Made by a program: the position numbers and the translations under genes | Source of the DNA: Streptomyces xanthii | GTDB taxonomy: Bacteria; Actinomycetota; Actinomycetes; Streptomycetales; Streptomycetaceae | Direction: 5' to 3' | Assembly (NCBI RefSeq): GCF_014621695.1 | Contig: NZ_CP061281.1 | Span: forward strand, 6,138,001 to 6,202,000 | Length of the DNA: 64,000 nucleotides | Shown here: piece by piece, positions 27,810-36,168 of the stretch | Numbering within the stretch: the stretch's first letter is position 1 | Layout of the letters: the number at the start of each line of letters is the position of its first letter | Notes under the pieces: generated by a model | Database searches by the model: none | What the model was told of the DNA's origin: nothing | What the model saw: only the letters and a program-made list of their open reading frames with translations

Positions 27810-28955
27810 ATGAGTGAGGGACCCCAGTCAGGCCTGGCCGCGGTGAGCGCCGCGCTGCTCGCCATGAGCAGACACCTCGAGGTGCGCGACGTCCTCAAGA
27901 CGATCGTCGCCTCGGCGCGCGAGCTGCTCGACGCCGAGTACGCGGCGCTCGGCGTCCCCGACGACCACGGCGGCTTCGCCCAGTTCGTCGTCGACGGAGT
28001 GAGCGAGGCGCAGTGGAAGGCCATCGGCCCGCTGCCCCGCCAGCACGGCATCCTCGCCGCGATGCTGCGCGACGCCCGCACCGAGCGCCTCGCCGACGTC
28101 CGCAAGGACCCCCGCTTCGAGGGCTGGCCCTCCGCCCACCCGGACATGTCCGACTTCCTCGGCCTGCCGATCAAGGACGGCGACGAGACCATCGGCGCCC
28201 TCTTCCTCGCCAACAAGCGCTGCTCCAAGCCCGAGGGCGGCTGCGGCTTCACCGAGGGCGACGAGCAGCTCCTCGGCATCCTCGCCCAGCACGCCGCGAT
28301 CGCCCTGACGAACGCCCGGCTCTACGAGCGCAGCCGCGAGCTCACCATCGCCGAGGAGCGCTCCCGGCTCGCCCACGAACTGCACGACGCCGTCAGCCAG
28401 AAGCTGTTCTCGCTCCGCCTCACCGCCCAGGCCGCCGCCACCCTCGTCGACCGCGACCCGGCCCGCGCCAAGGGCGAGTTGCAGCATGTCGTCGCCCTCG
28501 CCGCGGAGGCCGCGGACGAACTGCGCGCGGCCGTCGTCGAGTTGCGCCCCGCGGCCCTCGACGAGGACGGCCTCGTCGCGACCCTGCGCACCCACATCCA
28601 GGTCCTCGACCGGGCCCACGGCGCCCACGTCACCTTCGGCACCCGCGGCGTACGGGCACTGCCCGCCGCCCAGGAGGAGGCGCTGCTGCGCGTCGCCCAG
28701 GAGGCCCTGCACAACGCGCTGCGCCACTCCGGCGCCGCGGAGGTCGGCGTGACGCTGGAGAAGCACGGCACCGGCGCGGTCCTGCGCGTCACGGACGACG
28801 GCGCCGGCTTCGAGCCGCACGCGATACGCCGTGCGGGACGCCATCTCGGCCTGGTCTCGATGCGCGACCGGGCGAGCGGCGTCGGCGGCCGGCTCACAGT
28901 GGAATCGGCGCCCGGCAAGGGCACCACGATCGAGATGGAGGTCCCCGGTGGCTGA
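27810..28955 (+). CDS. GAF-domain sensor histidine kinase (NarL-type partner)
   Basis: A 381-residue cytoplasmic kinase without membrane segments. A GAF sensor domain (about 18-170) is followed by a HisKA_3 dimerisation helix with phospho-acceptor His192 in AHELHDAVSQKLFSLRL. The HATPase domain has EALHNALRHS near 300 and VTDDGAGFEP near 328. The GAF domain is related to those of Streptomyces kinases that bind small molecules or haem; the ligand cannot be read here. The response-regulator gene overlaps the 3' end by 8 bases. The two chaplin genes lie just downstream. Confidence 0.92.
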   Translation: MSEGPQSGLAAVSAALLAMSRHLEVRDVLKTIVASARELLDAEYAALGVPDDHGGFAQFVVDGVSEAQWKAIGPLPRQHGILAAMLRDARTERLADVRKDPRFEGWPSAHPDMSDFLGLPIKDGDETIGALFLANKRCSKPEGGCGFTEGDEQLLGILAQHAAIALTNARLYERSRELTIAEERSRLAHELHDAVSQKLFSLRLTAQAAATLVDRDPARAKGELQHVVALAAEAADELRAAVVELRPAALDEDGLVATLRTHIQVLDRAHGAHVTFGTRGVRALPAAQEEALLRVAQEALHNALRHSGAAEVGVTLEKHGTGAVLRVTDDGAGFEPHAIRRAGRHLGLVSMRDRASGVGGRLTVESAPGKGTTIEMEVPGG

Positions 28956-29589
28956 CCGGATCAAGGTGCTGTTGGTGGACGACCACCAGGTCGTCCGCCG
29001 GGGCCTGCGTACGTTCCTCGAGGTGCAGGACGACATCGACGTCGTCGGCGAGGCCGCCGACGGCGCCGAAGGGGTCGCCCGCGCCGAGGAGTTGAAGCCC
29101 GACGTCGTCCTCATGGACGTCAAGATGCCGGGCATGGACGGCGTCGACGCGCTGCGCCGGCTCCGCGAACTGGCTAACCCCGCCAAGGTGTTGATCGTCA
29201 CGAGTTTCACCGAGCAGCGCACCGTCGTGCCCGCCCTGCGCGCCGGCGCCGCCGGGTACGTCTACAAGGACGTGGACCCCGACGCCCTGGCCGGCGCCAT
29301 CCGCTCCGTCCACGCGGGCCACATCCTCCTCCAGCCCGAGGTGGCCGGCGCCCTGCTCTCCCAGGAGGAGAACAACAACGGGCAGGGGAGGGGCGGTTCG
29401 CTCACCGACCGGGAGCGCGAGGTGCTCTGTCTGATCGCCGACGGCCGGTCGAACCGGGAGATCGCCCGCGCCCTCGTCCTCTCCGAGAAGACGGTCAAGA
29501 CCCACGTCTCGAACATCCTCATGAAGCTCGATCTGGCGGACCGCACCCAGGCCGCCCTCTGGGCCGTCCGGCACGGGGTCACGGGCTGA
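28948..29589 (+). CDS. LuxR/NarL-type response regulator
   Basis: A 213-residue two-component regulator. The receiver domain (6-120) has acidic Asp11/Asp12, phospho-acceptor Asp57 (VLMDVKMPG), Thr in VTSFT and Lys in YVYKDVD. A LuxR-type helix-turn-helix follows at about 148-210 (LTDREREVLCLIADGRSNREIARAL, given here only to mark its bounds LTDRE to REIAR). GTG at 28948 overlaps the kinase gene by 8 bases, so the pair is co-translated. Targets are unknown; the chaplin genes directly downstream are reasonable candidates. Confidence 0.94.
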   Translation: MADRIKVLLVDDHQVVRRGLRTFLEVQDDIDVVGEAADGAEGVARAEELKPDVVLMDVKMPGMDGVDALRRLRELANPAKVLIVTSFTEQRTVVPALRAGAAGYVYKDVDPDALAGAIRSVHAGHILLQPEVAGALLSQEENNNGQGRGGSLTDREREVLCLIADGRSNREIARALVLSEKTVKTHVSNILMKLDLADRTQAALWAVRHGVTG

Positions 29590-29765
29590 CGGACCCCGCG
29601 CACACCGGCGCACTACTGCACCGCACCACAGGCGGTTCCCGTCCGGTCTGAGATTCATACTGTCGTGTGGATGTCCCCCGGACGGCGTATCCCCGTGGGG
29701 CGGTGCCGCGTTCTCCAGGACACGCCGCGGCGGCTGGCCACGGCGATCGCTAGGAGGACCAAGAA

Positions 29766-30014
29766 GTGATGAACCTGAAGAAGGCCGCTGCCGTCACCCT
29801 CGTCGCCGGTGGCCTCGTCGCCGCCGGTACCGGCATCGCCTCCGCCACCGACGGCGGCGCGCACGCGGGCGGCAAGGCCGTGCACTCCCCGGGCGTCGTC
29901 TCGGGCAACGTGATCCAGGCCCCGATCCACATCCCCGTGAACGTCGTGGGCAACACGGTGAACGTGGTCGGCCTCCTGAACCCCGCGTTCGGCAACCTCG
30001 GCGTCAACAACTGA
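29766..30014 (+). CDS. chpE: Short chaplin, cysteine-free (ChpE-like)
   Basis: An 82-residue secreted chaplin. A signal peptide (MMNLKKAAAVTLVAGGLVAA, cleavage near ASA at 27) is followed by a single chaplin domain with SPGVVSGNVIQ, HIPVNVVGNTVNVVGLLNP and AFGNLGVNN. Chaplins assemble into amyloid-like surface films that let aerial hyphae leave the water. Most chaplin domains have two cysteines; this one has none, as reported for S. coelicolor ChpE. The tandem GTG-ATG starts at 29766/29769 share AGGAGGACC upstream. There is no sorting signal, so it is a short, non-anchored chaplin. Confidence 0.9.
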   Translation: MMNLKKAAAVTLVAGGLVAAGTGIASATDGGAHAGGKAVHSPGVVSGNVIQAPIHIPVNVVGNTVNVVGLLNPAFGNLGVNN

Positions 30015-30039
30015 CGCAGGCCCGCGGTCCCCAGACCTC

Positions 30040-30071
30040 CCGGCCCCTCGGGTACGCACCCGGGGGGCCGG
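30040..30071 (+). terminator. Terminator between the two chaplin genes
   Basis: CCGGCCCCTCGGG (30040-30052) pairs with CCCGGGGGGCCGG (30059-30071) with one mismatch, 25 bases after the first chaplin stop. Confidence 0.65.
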
Positions 30072-30196
30072 TCGCGTGCCGTTGATCCCATCGGGGCCAT
30101 CCACACGGCCCCCCGTGACCTCGCGGGCAAGATCGCGTTGCTCACGGCGAGACCCCATCGCCGGGGTCGTCTTTCTTATCTGGAGGAACTTTTCTC

Positions 30197-30436
30197 ATGA
30201 GCATCGCCAAGAAGGCCGCCCTGGTCGTCGCTGTCGCCGGTCTGGCCGCGGGTGCCTCCGCGGGTGCCGCCTTCGCCGACTCCGAGGCGGAGGGCGTCGC
30301 CGCCCACTCGCCCGGCGTCGCGTCCGGCAACCAGGCGCAGGTCCCGGTCCACGTCCCCGTGAACGCGACCGGCAACTCGGTCGACGTGATCGGCCTCCTG
30401 AACCCGGCCTTCGGCAACACCTCCGTCAACAACTGA
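30197..30436 (+). CDS. Second short chaplin, cysteine-free
   Basis: A 79-residue secreted chaplin. The signal peptide (MSIAKKAALVVAVAGLAAGA, cleavage near AFA at 31) is followed by one chaplin domain: HSPGVASGNQAQVPVHVPVN, ATGNSVDVIGLLNP, AFGNTSVNN. It again lacks both cysteines: Ala/Thr and Thr/Ser stand where they would be. ATG at 30197 follows GGAGG. A terminator lies between it and the first chaplin, so it probably has its own promoter in 30072-30180. Identity between the two domains suggests local duplication followed by divergence. Confidence 0.9.
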   Translation: MSIAKKAALVVAVAGLAAGASAGAAFADSEAEGVAAHSPGVASGNQAQVPVHVPVNATGNSVDVIGLLNPAFGNTSVNN

Positions 30437-30449
30437 CGCCCCCCGACCC

Positions 30450-30481
30450 AAAGGCCCCGCGCCCTCCTCCGCGGGGCCTTT
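30450..30481 (+). terminator. Terminator of second chaplin gene
   Basis: Perfect 12-bp stem AAAGGCCCCGCG (30450-30461) / CGCGGGGCCTTT (30470-30481), loop of 8, starting 14 bases after the stop. Confidence 0.8.
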
Positions 30482-30547
30482 GCCATGCCGGGATCAGAGA
30501 GGGGCGCGCCCGAAGGTTCCCCTGGGGGCGCACGAAGTGTGCCCCTC

Positions 30548-30595
30548 AGGGGCGCGGGGAACTGCGCGACCAGCCACGACGAAACCCGCACCCGG
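30548..30595 (+). repeat. Second copy of dispersed AGGGGCGCGGGGAACTGCGC repeat
   Basis: 30548-30575 is identical to the right arm of the cruciform at 20190-20217. The next 20 bases match the outward flank of the left arm there (reverse complement) with one change. It is a half-element with a small GGGGGCGCAC/GTGTGCCCC hairpin just upstream. Confidence 0.7.
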
Positions 30596-30645
30596 CATCA
30601 CACAGCGAGCCCAACGACGCACCCCCGCCGGCGGAGCCGAAACGC

Positions 30646-31428
30646 TCAGCCCCGCTCCCGCATCTCCACAACGGAGTTGTACGCGGCGACGACAGCCCGC
30701 CGAGCCGTCCGCTCGACAGGCCGCAACGCCCCGGCCCGCGCCCCCATCTCCCCCGCACTCACGGCCCCACCGTGCCCGGCCTCGTGCGCCACATCCACCA
30801 GCACCCCCACCCGCTGCGCGAGTTCGAGCACCCGCACGGCCCGAGCCGGATACCCGGGAGCGAGCGCCTCCCGCCCCCGCTCGGCCCGAGCCCGGTACGC
30901 GTCGATCGCCGCCTCCGCGACCGGCCCCGACCCGGCCACATCGAGGCGCGTCAACACCTCCGTCGCCTCGCGCAGCGCCTCCGCCAGCTCCCGCTCGGCC
31001 TCCCCGAGCGAGGGCACGTCCGCCGGCGGAGCCTCCCGTACGGGCAGGCAGTGCCACAGCACCTCGACGTGCACGTCACCCTCGGGCCCGGCCTCGTACA
31101 CCTCGGGCACGAGCCCGAGCGCGACCCCGACACAGACGACGGCCTCCTCGGCATCGAGCGCCCGCGCGTTGAACTCCGGCGGCCCGCTCAGCCCCAGCGG
31201 ATGCCCCGGAGCGGGCAGCGCCACCCGCAGCCCCGTCGCACCGAGCGCCCGCAGCCGCCCGAGCGCGAGCGTGAGCCCGACGGGCCCCGCCTCCCCTGGC
31301 AGCCCTTCAACGCGGTGCACCGCGTCCTCGCCCACGATCGCGAGAGCGGTGTCATCAGGTGCGACAAGTCCGGCCAATAGGGCATTTCCCCATGCCGTGA
31401 GGCGGCCGGAGCGAGGTTCGGAAAGCAT
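30646..31428 (-). CDS. Conserved hypothetical protein
   Basis: A 260-residue soluble, leucine/alanine-rich protein with no signal peptide or membrane helix. The N-terminal half looks alpha/beta (GLTLALGRLRALGATGLRVA, then ARALDAEEAVVCVGVALGL) and the C-terminal half is helical. I do not recognise the family. ATG at 31428 is supported by GGTGGA 5 bases upstream. It is divergent from the ABC ATPase gene, and codon use is normal for the region. A possible binding or regulatory role is guesswork. Confidence 0.7.
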   Translation of the reverse strand: MLSEPRSGRLTAWGNALLAGLVAPDDTALAIVGEDAVHRVEGLPGEAGPVGLTLALGRLRALGATGLRVALPAPGHPLGLSGPPEFNARALDAEEAVVCVGVALGLVPEVYEAGPEGDVHVEVLWHCLPVREAPPADVPSLGEAERELAEALREATEVLTRLDVAGSGPVAEAAIDAYRARAERGREALAPGYPARAVRVLELAQRVGVLVDVAHEAGHGGAVSAGEMGARAGALRPVERTARRAVVAAYNSVVEMRERG

Positions 31429-31593
31429 GCGCTCCACCTTAGAAGCCCGACAGGCCCCCAAAAGCCCGACCGATGGAAGGGACGACGCGACCGGTGGCGT
31501 AGGTTTTCCCTGGGGACAGCGACCGACCGGCACCGAGCACACGGCCGGCGGACGCACGAGACAGCCGAGACTGCAATGGGAGACAACGCGCTC

Positions 31594-32391
31594 ATGAGCG
31601 ATGTACTGGAGCTGGAGGACGTATCCGTGGTCCGCGAGGGCCGGGCTCTGGTGGACCAGGTCTCCTGGTCGGTGAAGGAGGGGGAGCGCTGGGTCATCCT
31701 CGGCCCGAACGGGGCGGGCAAGACCACCCTCCTCAACGTCGCCTCGAGCTACCTGTACCCGAGCCAGGGCGCCGCCACGATCCTCGGCGAGACCCTCGGC
31801 AAGCCCGGCACCGACGTCTTCGAGCTGCGCCCGCGCATCGGCATCGCCGGCATCGGCATGGCCGAGAAGCTCCCCAAGCGCCAGACCGTCCTGCAGACCG
31901 TGCTCACCGCCGCCTACGGCATGACCGCCGGCTGGCAGGAGGAGTACGAGGACGTCGACGAGCAGCGCGCCCGCGCCTTCCTCGACCGCCTCGGCATGAG
32001 CGACTACCTGGACCGCCGCTTCGGCACGCTCTCCGAGGGCGAGCGCAAGCGCACCCTCATCGCCCGCGCCCTGATGACCGACCCCGAGCTGCTGCTCCTC
32101 GACGAGCCCGCCGCCGGACTCGACCTCGGCGGCCGCGAGGACCTGGTCCGCCGTCTCGGCCGCCTGGCCCGCGACCCGATCGCCCCCTCGATGATCATGG
32201 TCACGCACCATGTCGAGGAGATCGCCCCGGGCTTCACGCACGTTCTGATGATCCGCCAGGGCAAGGTCCTCGCCGCGGGCCCGCTCGAGCTGGAGCTCAC
32301 CTCCCGCAACCTGTCCCGCTGCTTCGGCCTCCCGCTGGTCGTCGAGCAGAACGGCGAGCGCTGGACGGCCACGGGCCTGCCCCTGAGCTGA
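31594..32391 (+). CDS. ABC transporter ATP-binding protein (stand-alone)
   Basis: A 265-residue ABC ATPase. Walker A is GPNGAGKTT near residue 41, the signature LSEGERKR near 146, and Walker B LLLLDEPAAGLD near 169, followed by a H-loop in VTHHVEEI. It resembles ModF/YlmA-type ATPases. No permease gene is adjacent, so it either serves a distant transporter or is a non-transport ATPase. ATG at 31594 is preferred because GGGAGAC lies 9 bases upstream; an ATG at 31576 is also in frame. The transcript ends at a long hairpin at 32401. Confidence 0.88.
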   Translation: MSDVLELEDVSVVREGRALVDQVSWSVKEGERWVILGPNGAGKTTLLNVASSYLYPSQGAATILGETLGKPGTDVFELRPRIGIAGIGMAEKLPKRQTVLQTVLTAAYGMTAGWQEEYEDVDEQRARAFLDRLGMSDYLDRRFGTLSEGERKRTLIARALMTDPELLLLDEPAAGLDLGGREDLVRRLGRLARDPIAPSMIMVTHHVEEIAPGFTHVLMIRQGKVLAAGPLELELTSRNLSRCFGLPLVVEQNGERWTATGLPLS

Positions 32392-32400
32392 TCCCGCACC

Positions 32401-32460
32401 GGCCGCGCGGAGGACACCTCAGGACGATCTCCCGAGGAATCGTCCCCTGTCCGCGCGGCC
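32401..32460 (+). terminator. Long hairpin terminator after ABC ATPase
   Basis: Outer arms GGCCGCGCGG / CCGCGCGGCC (32401-32410 / 32451-32460), with GGACA/TGTCC and inner GGACGAT / ATCGTCC (32422-32428 / 32439-32445). It lies 10 bases after the stop and just before the NfeD gene. Confidence 0.75.
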
Positions 32461-32483
32461 ACCCGCGGACCTACCATGACCAT

Positions 32484-32915
32484 GTGGCAGACATCGACGC
32501 ATGGGTGTGGTGGCTGATCGCAGCGGCCGCGCTCGGAATCCCGCTGGTCATCACCGCGATGCCCGAGTTCGGCATGCTGTCCGTGGGCGCCGTCGCCGGC
32601 GCCGTGACAGCCGGACTGGGCGGCGGAATCGTGCTGCAGGTCCTCGTCTTCGCCGTGGTCTCGTGCGCCCTCATCGTCGTCGTACGGCCCATCGCCGCAC
32701 GCCATCGCGCCGGACAGCCCCAACTGGCCACGGGAATCGACGCCTTGAAGGGAAAACAGGCCGTCGTCATCGAGCGCGTCGACCACCGCGGCGGCCGCAT
32801 CAAACTCGGCGGCGAGATCTGGTCGGCCCGCACCCTCGACGGCGACGCGGTCTTCGAACCCGAACAACAGGTCGACGTCGTCGACATCGAAGGCGCCACG
32901 GCGATCGTGATGTGA
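32484..32915 (+). CDS. NfeD-like membrane protein
   Basis: A 143-residue protein. Membrane segments (about 5-25, 30-55 and 58-75, with glycine-rich GAVAGAVTAGLGGGIV) precede a C-terminal OB-fold (about 85-140) with QAVVIERVDHRGGRIKLGGE, the short NfeD form. Such proteins pair with SPFH/stomatin-like proteins in membrane microdomains. Here the SPFH gene follows 108 bases downstream. GTG at 32484 is assumed; no strong ribosome site is visible. Confidence 0.87.
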   Translation: MADIDAWVWWLIAAAALGIPLVITAMPEFGMLSVGAVAGAVTAGLGGGIVLQVLVFAVVSCALIVVVRPIAARHRAGQPQLATGIDALKGKQAVVIERVDHRGGRIKLGGEIWSARTLDGDAVFEPEQQVDVVDIEGATAIVM

Positions 32916-33023
32916 TCGCGCAGGTGGCCTGAACTCCCCACGTCGCACAGGCGGTTCTGACAGACTCGACGAGCAAGATCCTATGATCTTCCGGTCGGCG
33001 GAACGAAGGGCACAGGAAACTCG

Positions 33024-33959
33024 ATGTCAGCGATCATCATCGTCCTGATCATTCTGGTGGTGTTGGTCTTCATCGCCCTGATCAAGACCATCCAGGTCAT
33101 CCCCCAGGCGAGCGCGGCCATCGTGGAGCGGTTCGGCCGCTACACCCGCACCCTGAACGCGGGGCTGAACATCGTGGTCCCGTTCATCGACTCGATCCGC
33201 AACCGCATCGACCTGCGCGAGCAGGTCGTCCCCTTCCCGCCACAGCCGGTGATCACCCAGGACAACCTGGTCGTCAACATCGACACCGTCATCTACTACC
33301 AGGTGACCGACGCCCGCGCCGCGACCTACGAAGTGGCCAGCTACATCCAGGCCATCGAGCAGCTCACCGTCACCACGCTGCGCAACATCATCGGCGGCAT
33401 GGACCTGGAGCGGACCCTGACCTCCCGCGAGGAGATCAACGCGGCACTGCGCGGCGTCCTCGACGAGGCCACCGGCAAGTGGGGCATCCGCGTCAACCGC
33501 GTCGAGCTCAAGGCGATCGAGCCGCCCACCTCCATCCAGGACTCGATGGAGAAGCAGATGCGCGCCGACCGCGACAAGCGCGCCGCGATCCTCACCGCGG
33601 AGGGCATCCGCCAGTCCCAGATCCTCACCGCCGAGGGCGAGAAGCAGTCGGCCATCCTCCGCGCCGAGGGCGAGGCCCGCGCCGCCGCCCTGCGCGCCGA
33701 GGGCGAGGCCCAGGCCGTCCGTACGGTCTTCGAGGCCATCCACGCGGGCGACCCCGACCAGAAGCTGCTCTCGTACCAGTACCTCCAGATGCTCCCGAAG
33801 ATCGCCGAGGGCGACGCCAACAAGCTCTGGATCGTGCCCAGCGAGATCGGCGACGCCCTCAAGGGCCTCTCCGGCGCCATGGGCAACTTCAACCCCCTGG
33901 GCGGCGGTTCGGTCCCCGCCCAGGGCAAGGAGCGCCGCGAGCAGCCCCCCATCGACTGA
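33024..33959 (+). CDS. SPFH/Band 7 (stomatin-like) membrane protein
   Basis: A 311-residue protein with an N-terminal hydrophobic anchor (IIIVLIILVVLVFIALI, 4-21). The SPFH/Band 7 domain (about 25-190) contains SAAIVERFGRYTRTLNAGLN and the LREQVVPFPPQPVIT strand. An Ala/Glu-rich coiled coil with repeated AEGEA and ILTAEG segments (about 185-235) is followed by a C-terminal Gly/Pro tail. Stomatin-like proteins scaffold membrane microdomains and regulate proteases or channels; pairing with NfeD upstream is the classical arrangement. ATG at 33024 has AGGAAA upstream. Confidence 0.92.
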   Translation: MSAIIIVLIILVVLVFIALIKTIQVIPQASAAIVERFGRYTRTLNAGLNIVVPFIDSIRNRIDLREQVVPFPPQPVITQDNLVVNIDTVIYYQVTDARAATYEVASYIQAIEQLTVTTLRNIIGGMDLERTLTSREEINAALRGVLDEATGKWGIRVNRVELKAIEPPTSIQDSMEKQMRADRDKRAAILTAEGIRQSQILTAEGEKQSAILRAEGEARAAALRAEGEAQAVRTVFEAIHAGDPDQKLLSYQYLQMLPKIAEGDANKLWIVPSEIGDALKGLSGAMGNFNPLGGGSVPAQGKERREQPPID

Positions 33960-33968
33960 CCGCGCACA

Positions 33969-34013
33969 CGAGAGCGGGCCCACCGACCTCCCTGGCCGGT
34001 GGGCCCGCTCTCG
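33969..34013. terminator. Bidirectional terminator, SPFH / HNH genes
   Basis: Perfect 17-bp arms CGAGAGCGGGCCCACCG (33969-33985) and its complement (33997-34013), between convergent stops. Confidence 0.85.
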
Positions 34014-34022
34014 TACGTACGT

Positions 34023-34535
34023 CTAGGCCGCGGCGCTCTGACCGTTCAGCCAGTCCGGCAGCGACTCCATCTCACCCGCGCCGAGCGACAGCAGCATCGC
34101 GTCCGCCGGCGTCGGCTCGAACGGCTGCCGCAGCAACGGCATCCCGGCCTCCTCGGGCGTCCGGTCGGCCTTGCGGTGATTGTCCTCGGCGCAGGACGCC
34201 ACCGTGTTCAGCCACGAGTCGGCGCCACCGTGGGAACGCGGCACCACGTGGTCCACCGTCGTCGCCCGCCTCCCGCAGTACGCGCACCGGTGCTGGTCCC
34301 GTACGAGCACACCCCGCCTCGACCACGGCGCGCGTCTTCGGAACGGCACCCTCACGTACCTGCAGAGCCTGATCACCCGGGGCACCGGAATGTCGATGGC
34401 GGCTCCGCGCATGCGCAGATCGGGGTGGGCCTGCTCGACGACGGCCTTGTCCTGGAGCACCAGCACGACGGCTCGGTTCAGCGTCACCGTCGAGAGCGGC
34501 TCGAAGCTCGCGTTCAGCACCAGTGTGTCCCGCAT
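34023..34535 (-). CDS. HNH endonuclease family protein
   Basis: A 170-residue protein. The N-terminal part (LVLNASFEPLSTVTLNRAV) and the HNH module are those of a common actinobacterial HNH family: CAYCGRR near 92, DHVVPRSHGG near 101, then N, C and the final NHRKADRTP. The two Cys pairs suit a structural zinc, and DH...N..H the catalytic metal. Its cellular target is unknown; many members are house-keeping nucleases or repair factors rather than restriction enzymes. ATG at 34535 follows GGGAGGTGGGC. Confidence 0.88.
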   Translation of the reverse strand: MRDTLVLNASFEPLSTVTLNRAVVLVLQDKAVVEQAHPDLRMRGAAIDIPVPRVIRLCRYVRVPFRRRAPWSRRGVLVRDQHRCAYCGRRATTVDHVVPRSHGGADSWLNTVASCAEDNHRKADRTPEEAGMPLLRQPFEPTPADAMLLSLGAGEMESLPDWLNGQSAAA

Positions 34536-34620
34536 CCTGCCCACCTCCCGTACGCAGCGGATCACCCCTCGGCGTCCGTGCGTCAACTCTGGCCGTGCAC
34601 GCCGAGATGGACAACGCAAT

Positions 34621-34664
34621 AAAAACTGCCCGCCTCCGGCCACTTTCATGACCGGAGACGGGCA
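34621..34664 (-). terminator. Intrinsic terminator of PEBP gene
   Basis: On the minus strand TGCCCGTCTCCGG (34664-34652) pairs with CCGGAGGCGGGCA (34639-34627), one mismatch, then GTTTTTATTG. A textbook Rho-independent terminator, unusual in G+C-rich DNA. Confidence 0.85.
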
Positions 34665-34695
34665 AACGTTCAGTGAACGCTTTCGAGGGGCGCTC

Positions 34696-35235
34696 CTACT
34701 CGGCGGGCGCCGCGTACTCCGCGACGACCTGGGCGCGCGCCAGCGTGTGGAAGCGCAGGTTGAACCCGACGACCGCCGGCGAGGCGTCCGAGTCCGGGCC
34801 CAGCTTCTCCTGGTCGACCGCGTACACGGTGAAGACGTACCGGTGCGCCGGGTCGCCGGGCGGCGGCGCGGCACCGCCGAAGTCCCTCGTCCCGTAGTCG
34901 TTGCGCACCTGGACGGCGCCCTCGGGCAGACCGTCGAACTTCCCGGTGCCCGCACCGGCCGGCAGCTCCGTGACCGACACCGGGATGTCGAACACGGACC
35001 AGTGCCAGAAGCCGCTGCCCGTCGGCGCGTCCGGGTCGAAGCAGGACACGGCGAAGCTCTTGGTCTCCGGCGGGAAGCCCTCCCACCGCAGCTGCGGCGA
35101 GGTGTTCCCGGCGGCGTACACCTGGGCGTCCCGGAGCACGCCACCCGGCTCGAAGTCCTCGCTCACGACGGTGAACGACGGCACCTGCGGATGAAAGGCA
35201 TGAGGAAGCGGAGCCCGCTGGGGCTGCTCGGTCAC
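34696..35235 (-). CDS. YbhB/YbcL family PEBP-like protein
   Basis: A 179-residue member of the phosphatidylethanolamine-binding/Raf-kinase-inhibitor-like family. It carries the ligand-pocket motifs [39 protein letters not shown] and the later [19 protein letters not shown]. No signal peptide, so cytoplasmic. The bacterial ligand is unknown; a small anion pocket is conserved. The gene has its own T-rich terminator and follows the SpoOM gene (stop-to-start gap 47 bases) on the same strand. Confidence 0.9.
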   Translation of the reverse strand: MTEQPQRAPLPHAFHPQVPSFTVVSEDFEPGGVLRDAQVYAAGNTSPQLRWEGFPPETKSFAVSCFDPDAPTGSGFWHWSVFDIPVSVTELPAGAGTGKFDGLPEGAVQVRNDYGTRDFGGAAPPPGDPAHRYVFTVYAVDQEKLGPDSDASPAVVGFNLRFHTLARAQVVAEYAAPAE

Positions 35236-35282
35236 AACGACACCTCCTGGTTGGGCACAGACAAAGTCCGACCCAGGAAACC

Positions 35283-36065
35283 CTAGAACCAGTTCTTATT
35301 GCTGCCGACTTCGGACAGCCACTGGTGCAGGTACGCCGACCAGTCCGTGCCCTGGAAGTCGTGGTGCCCGACCACGAAGGAACGGAACGTGTCGCTGCCC
35401 TCGCTGAACAGACCCGGCTTCTTGTCCATCTCCAGGACGACGTCCATCTCCCGGTCGTCGGCCACGAAGCTGAGCTCCACCTGGTTCAGCCCGCGGTACT
35501 GCTGCGGCGGGAAGAATTCGATCTCCTGGTAGAACGGCAGCTTCTGCCGCGTACCGCGGATCCGGCCGCGCTCCATGTCCGCGCTCTTGAAGCGGAAGCC
35601 GAGCTGGATGAAGGCGTCGAGGATCGCCTGCTGCGACGGCAGCGGGTGCACGTTGATCGGGTCCAGGTCACCGGAGTCGACCGCGCGGGCGATCTCCAGC
35701 TCGGTGGTCACCCCGATGTTCATGCCGCGCAACGCCTGCCCGTCGATCATGGTGACCGGCGTCTCCCACGGGATCTCGAGCCCGAAGGGCACCGCGTGCA
35801 CCGCGCCGGCCTGCAGCTGGAAGGCACCGCCGAGACGGACCTTGGTGAACTCGATGTCCTGCTTGGTCTCCTGGTCGGCGCCCTCGACCTCGACGCGGGC
35901 CTGCAGTCCGACCGACAGCCCCTCGATCTCCTGATCGACGGAACCGCCCTGGATCCGCACCTCGCCCTGCACGACGCCGCCGGGCACGACATTGACCTCG
36001 GTGAGCACGGTCTCCACGGACGCCCCGCCCGCACCCAGGCTCGCCAACAGCCGCTTGAACCCCAT
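35283..36065 (-). CDS. SpoOM-like sporulation protein
   Basis: A 260-residue protein whose N-terminus ([20 protein letters not shown]) and two arrestin-like beta domains ([36 protein letters not shown]; later [17 protein letters not shown]) match the Spo0M/SpoOM family. In Bacillus, Spo0M acts as a sporulation-control protein with an arrestin-like fold; in Streptomyces the role is unsettled. ATG at 36065 is preceded by GGAGGA. No membrane segment. It may be co-transcribed with the PEBP gene downstream. Confidence 0.9.
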   Translation of the reverse strand: MGFKRLLASLGAGGASVETVLTEVNVVPGGVVQGEVRIQGGSVDQEIEGLSVGLQARVEVEGADQETKQDIEFTKVRLGGAFQLQAGAVHAVPFGLEIPWETPVTMIDGQALRGMNIGVTTELEIARAVDSGDLDPINVHPLPSQQAILDAFIQLGFRFKSADMERGRIRGTRQKLPFYQEIEFFPPQQYRGLNQVELSFVADDREMDVVLEMDKKPGLFSEGSDTFRSFVVGHHDFQGTDWSAYLHQWLSEVGSNKNWF

Positions 36066-36168
36066 GAACGATCTCCTCCGTCGACTTACTACTGCTGACT
36101 ACAAACGCGATGGACGGCCGCCTGGTTCCTCGCCGGCCCACGCCGCCCCTGCACTACGCTCGGACGGC

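Noticed and set aside
30142..30591. Antisense frame over the second chaplin
   Set aside because: The plus-strand chaplin has signal peptide, ribosome site and terminator; the antisense frame has none.
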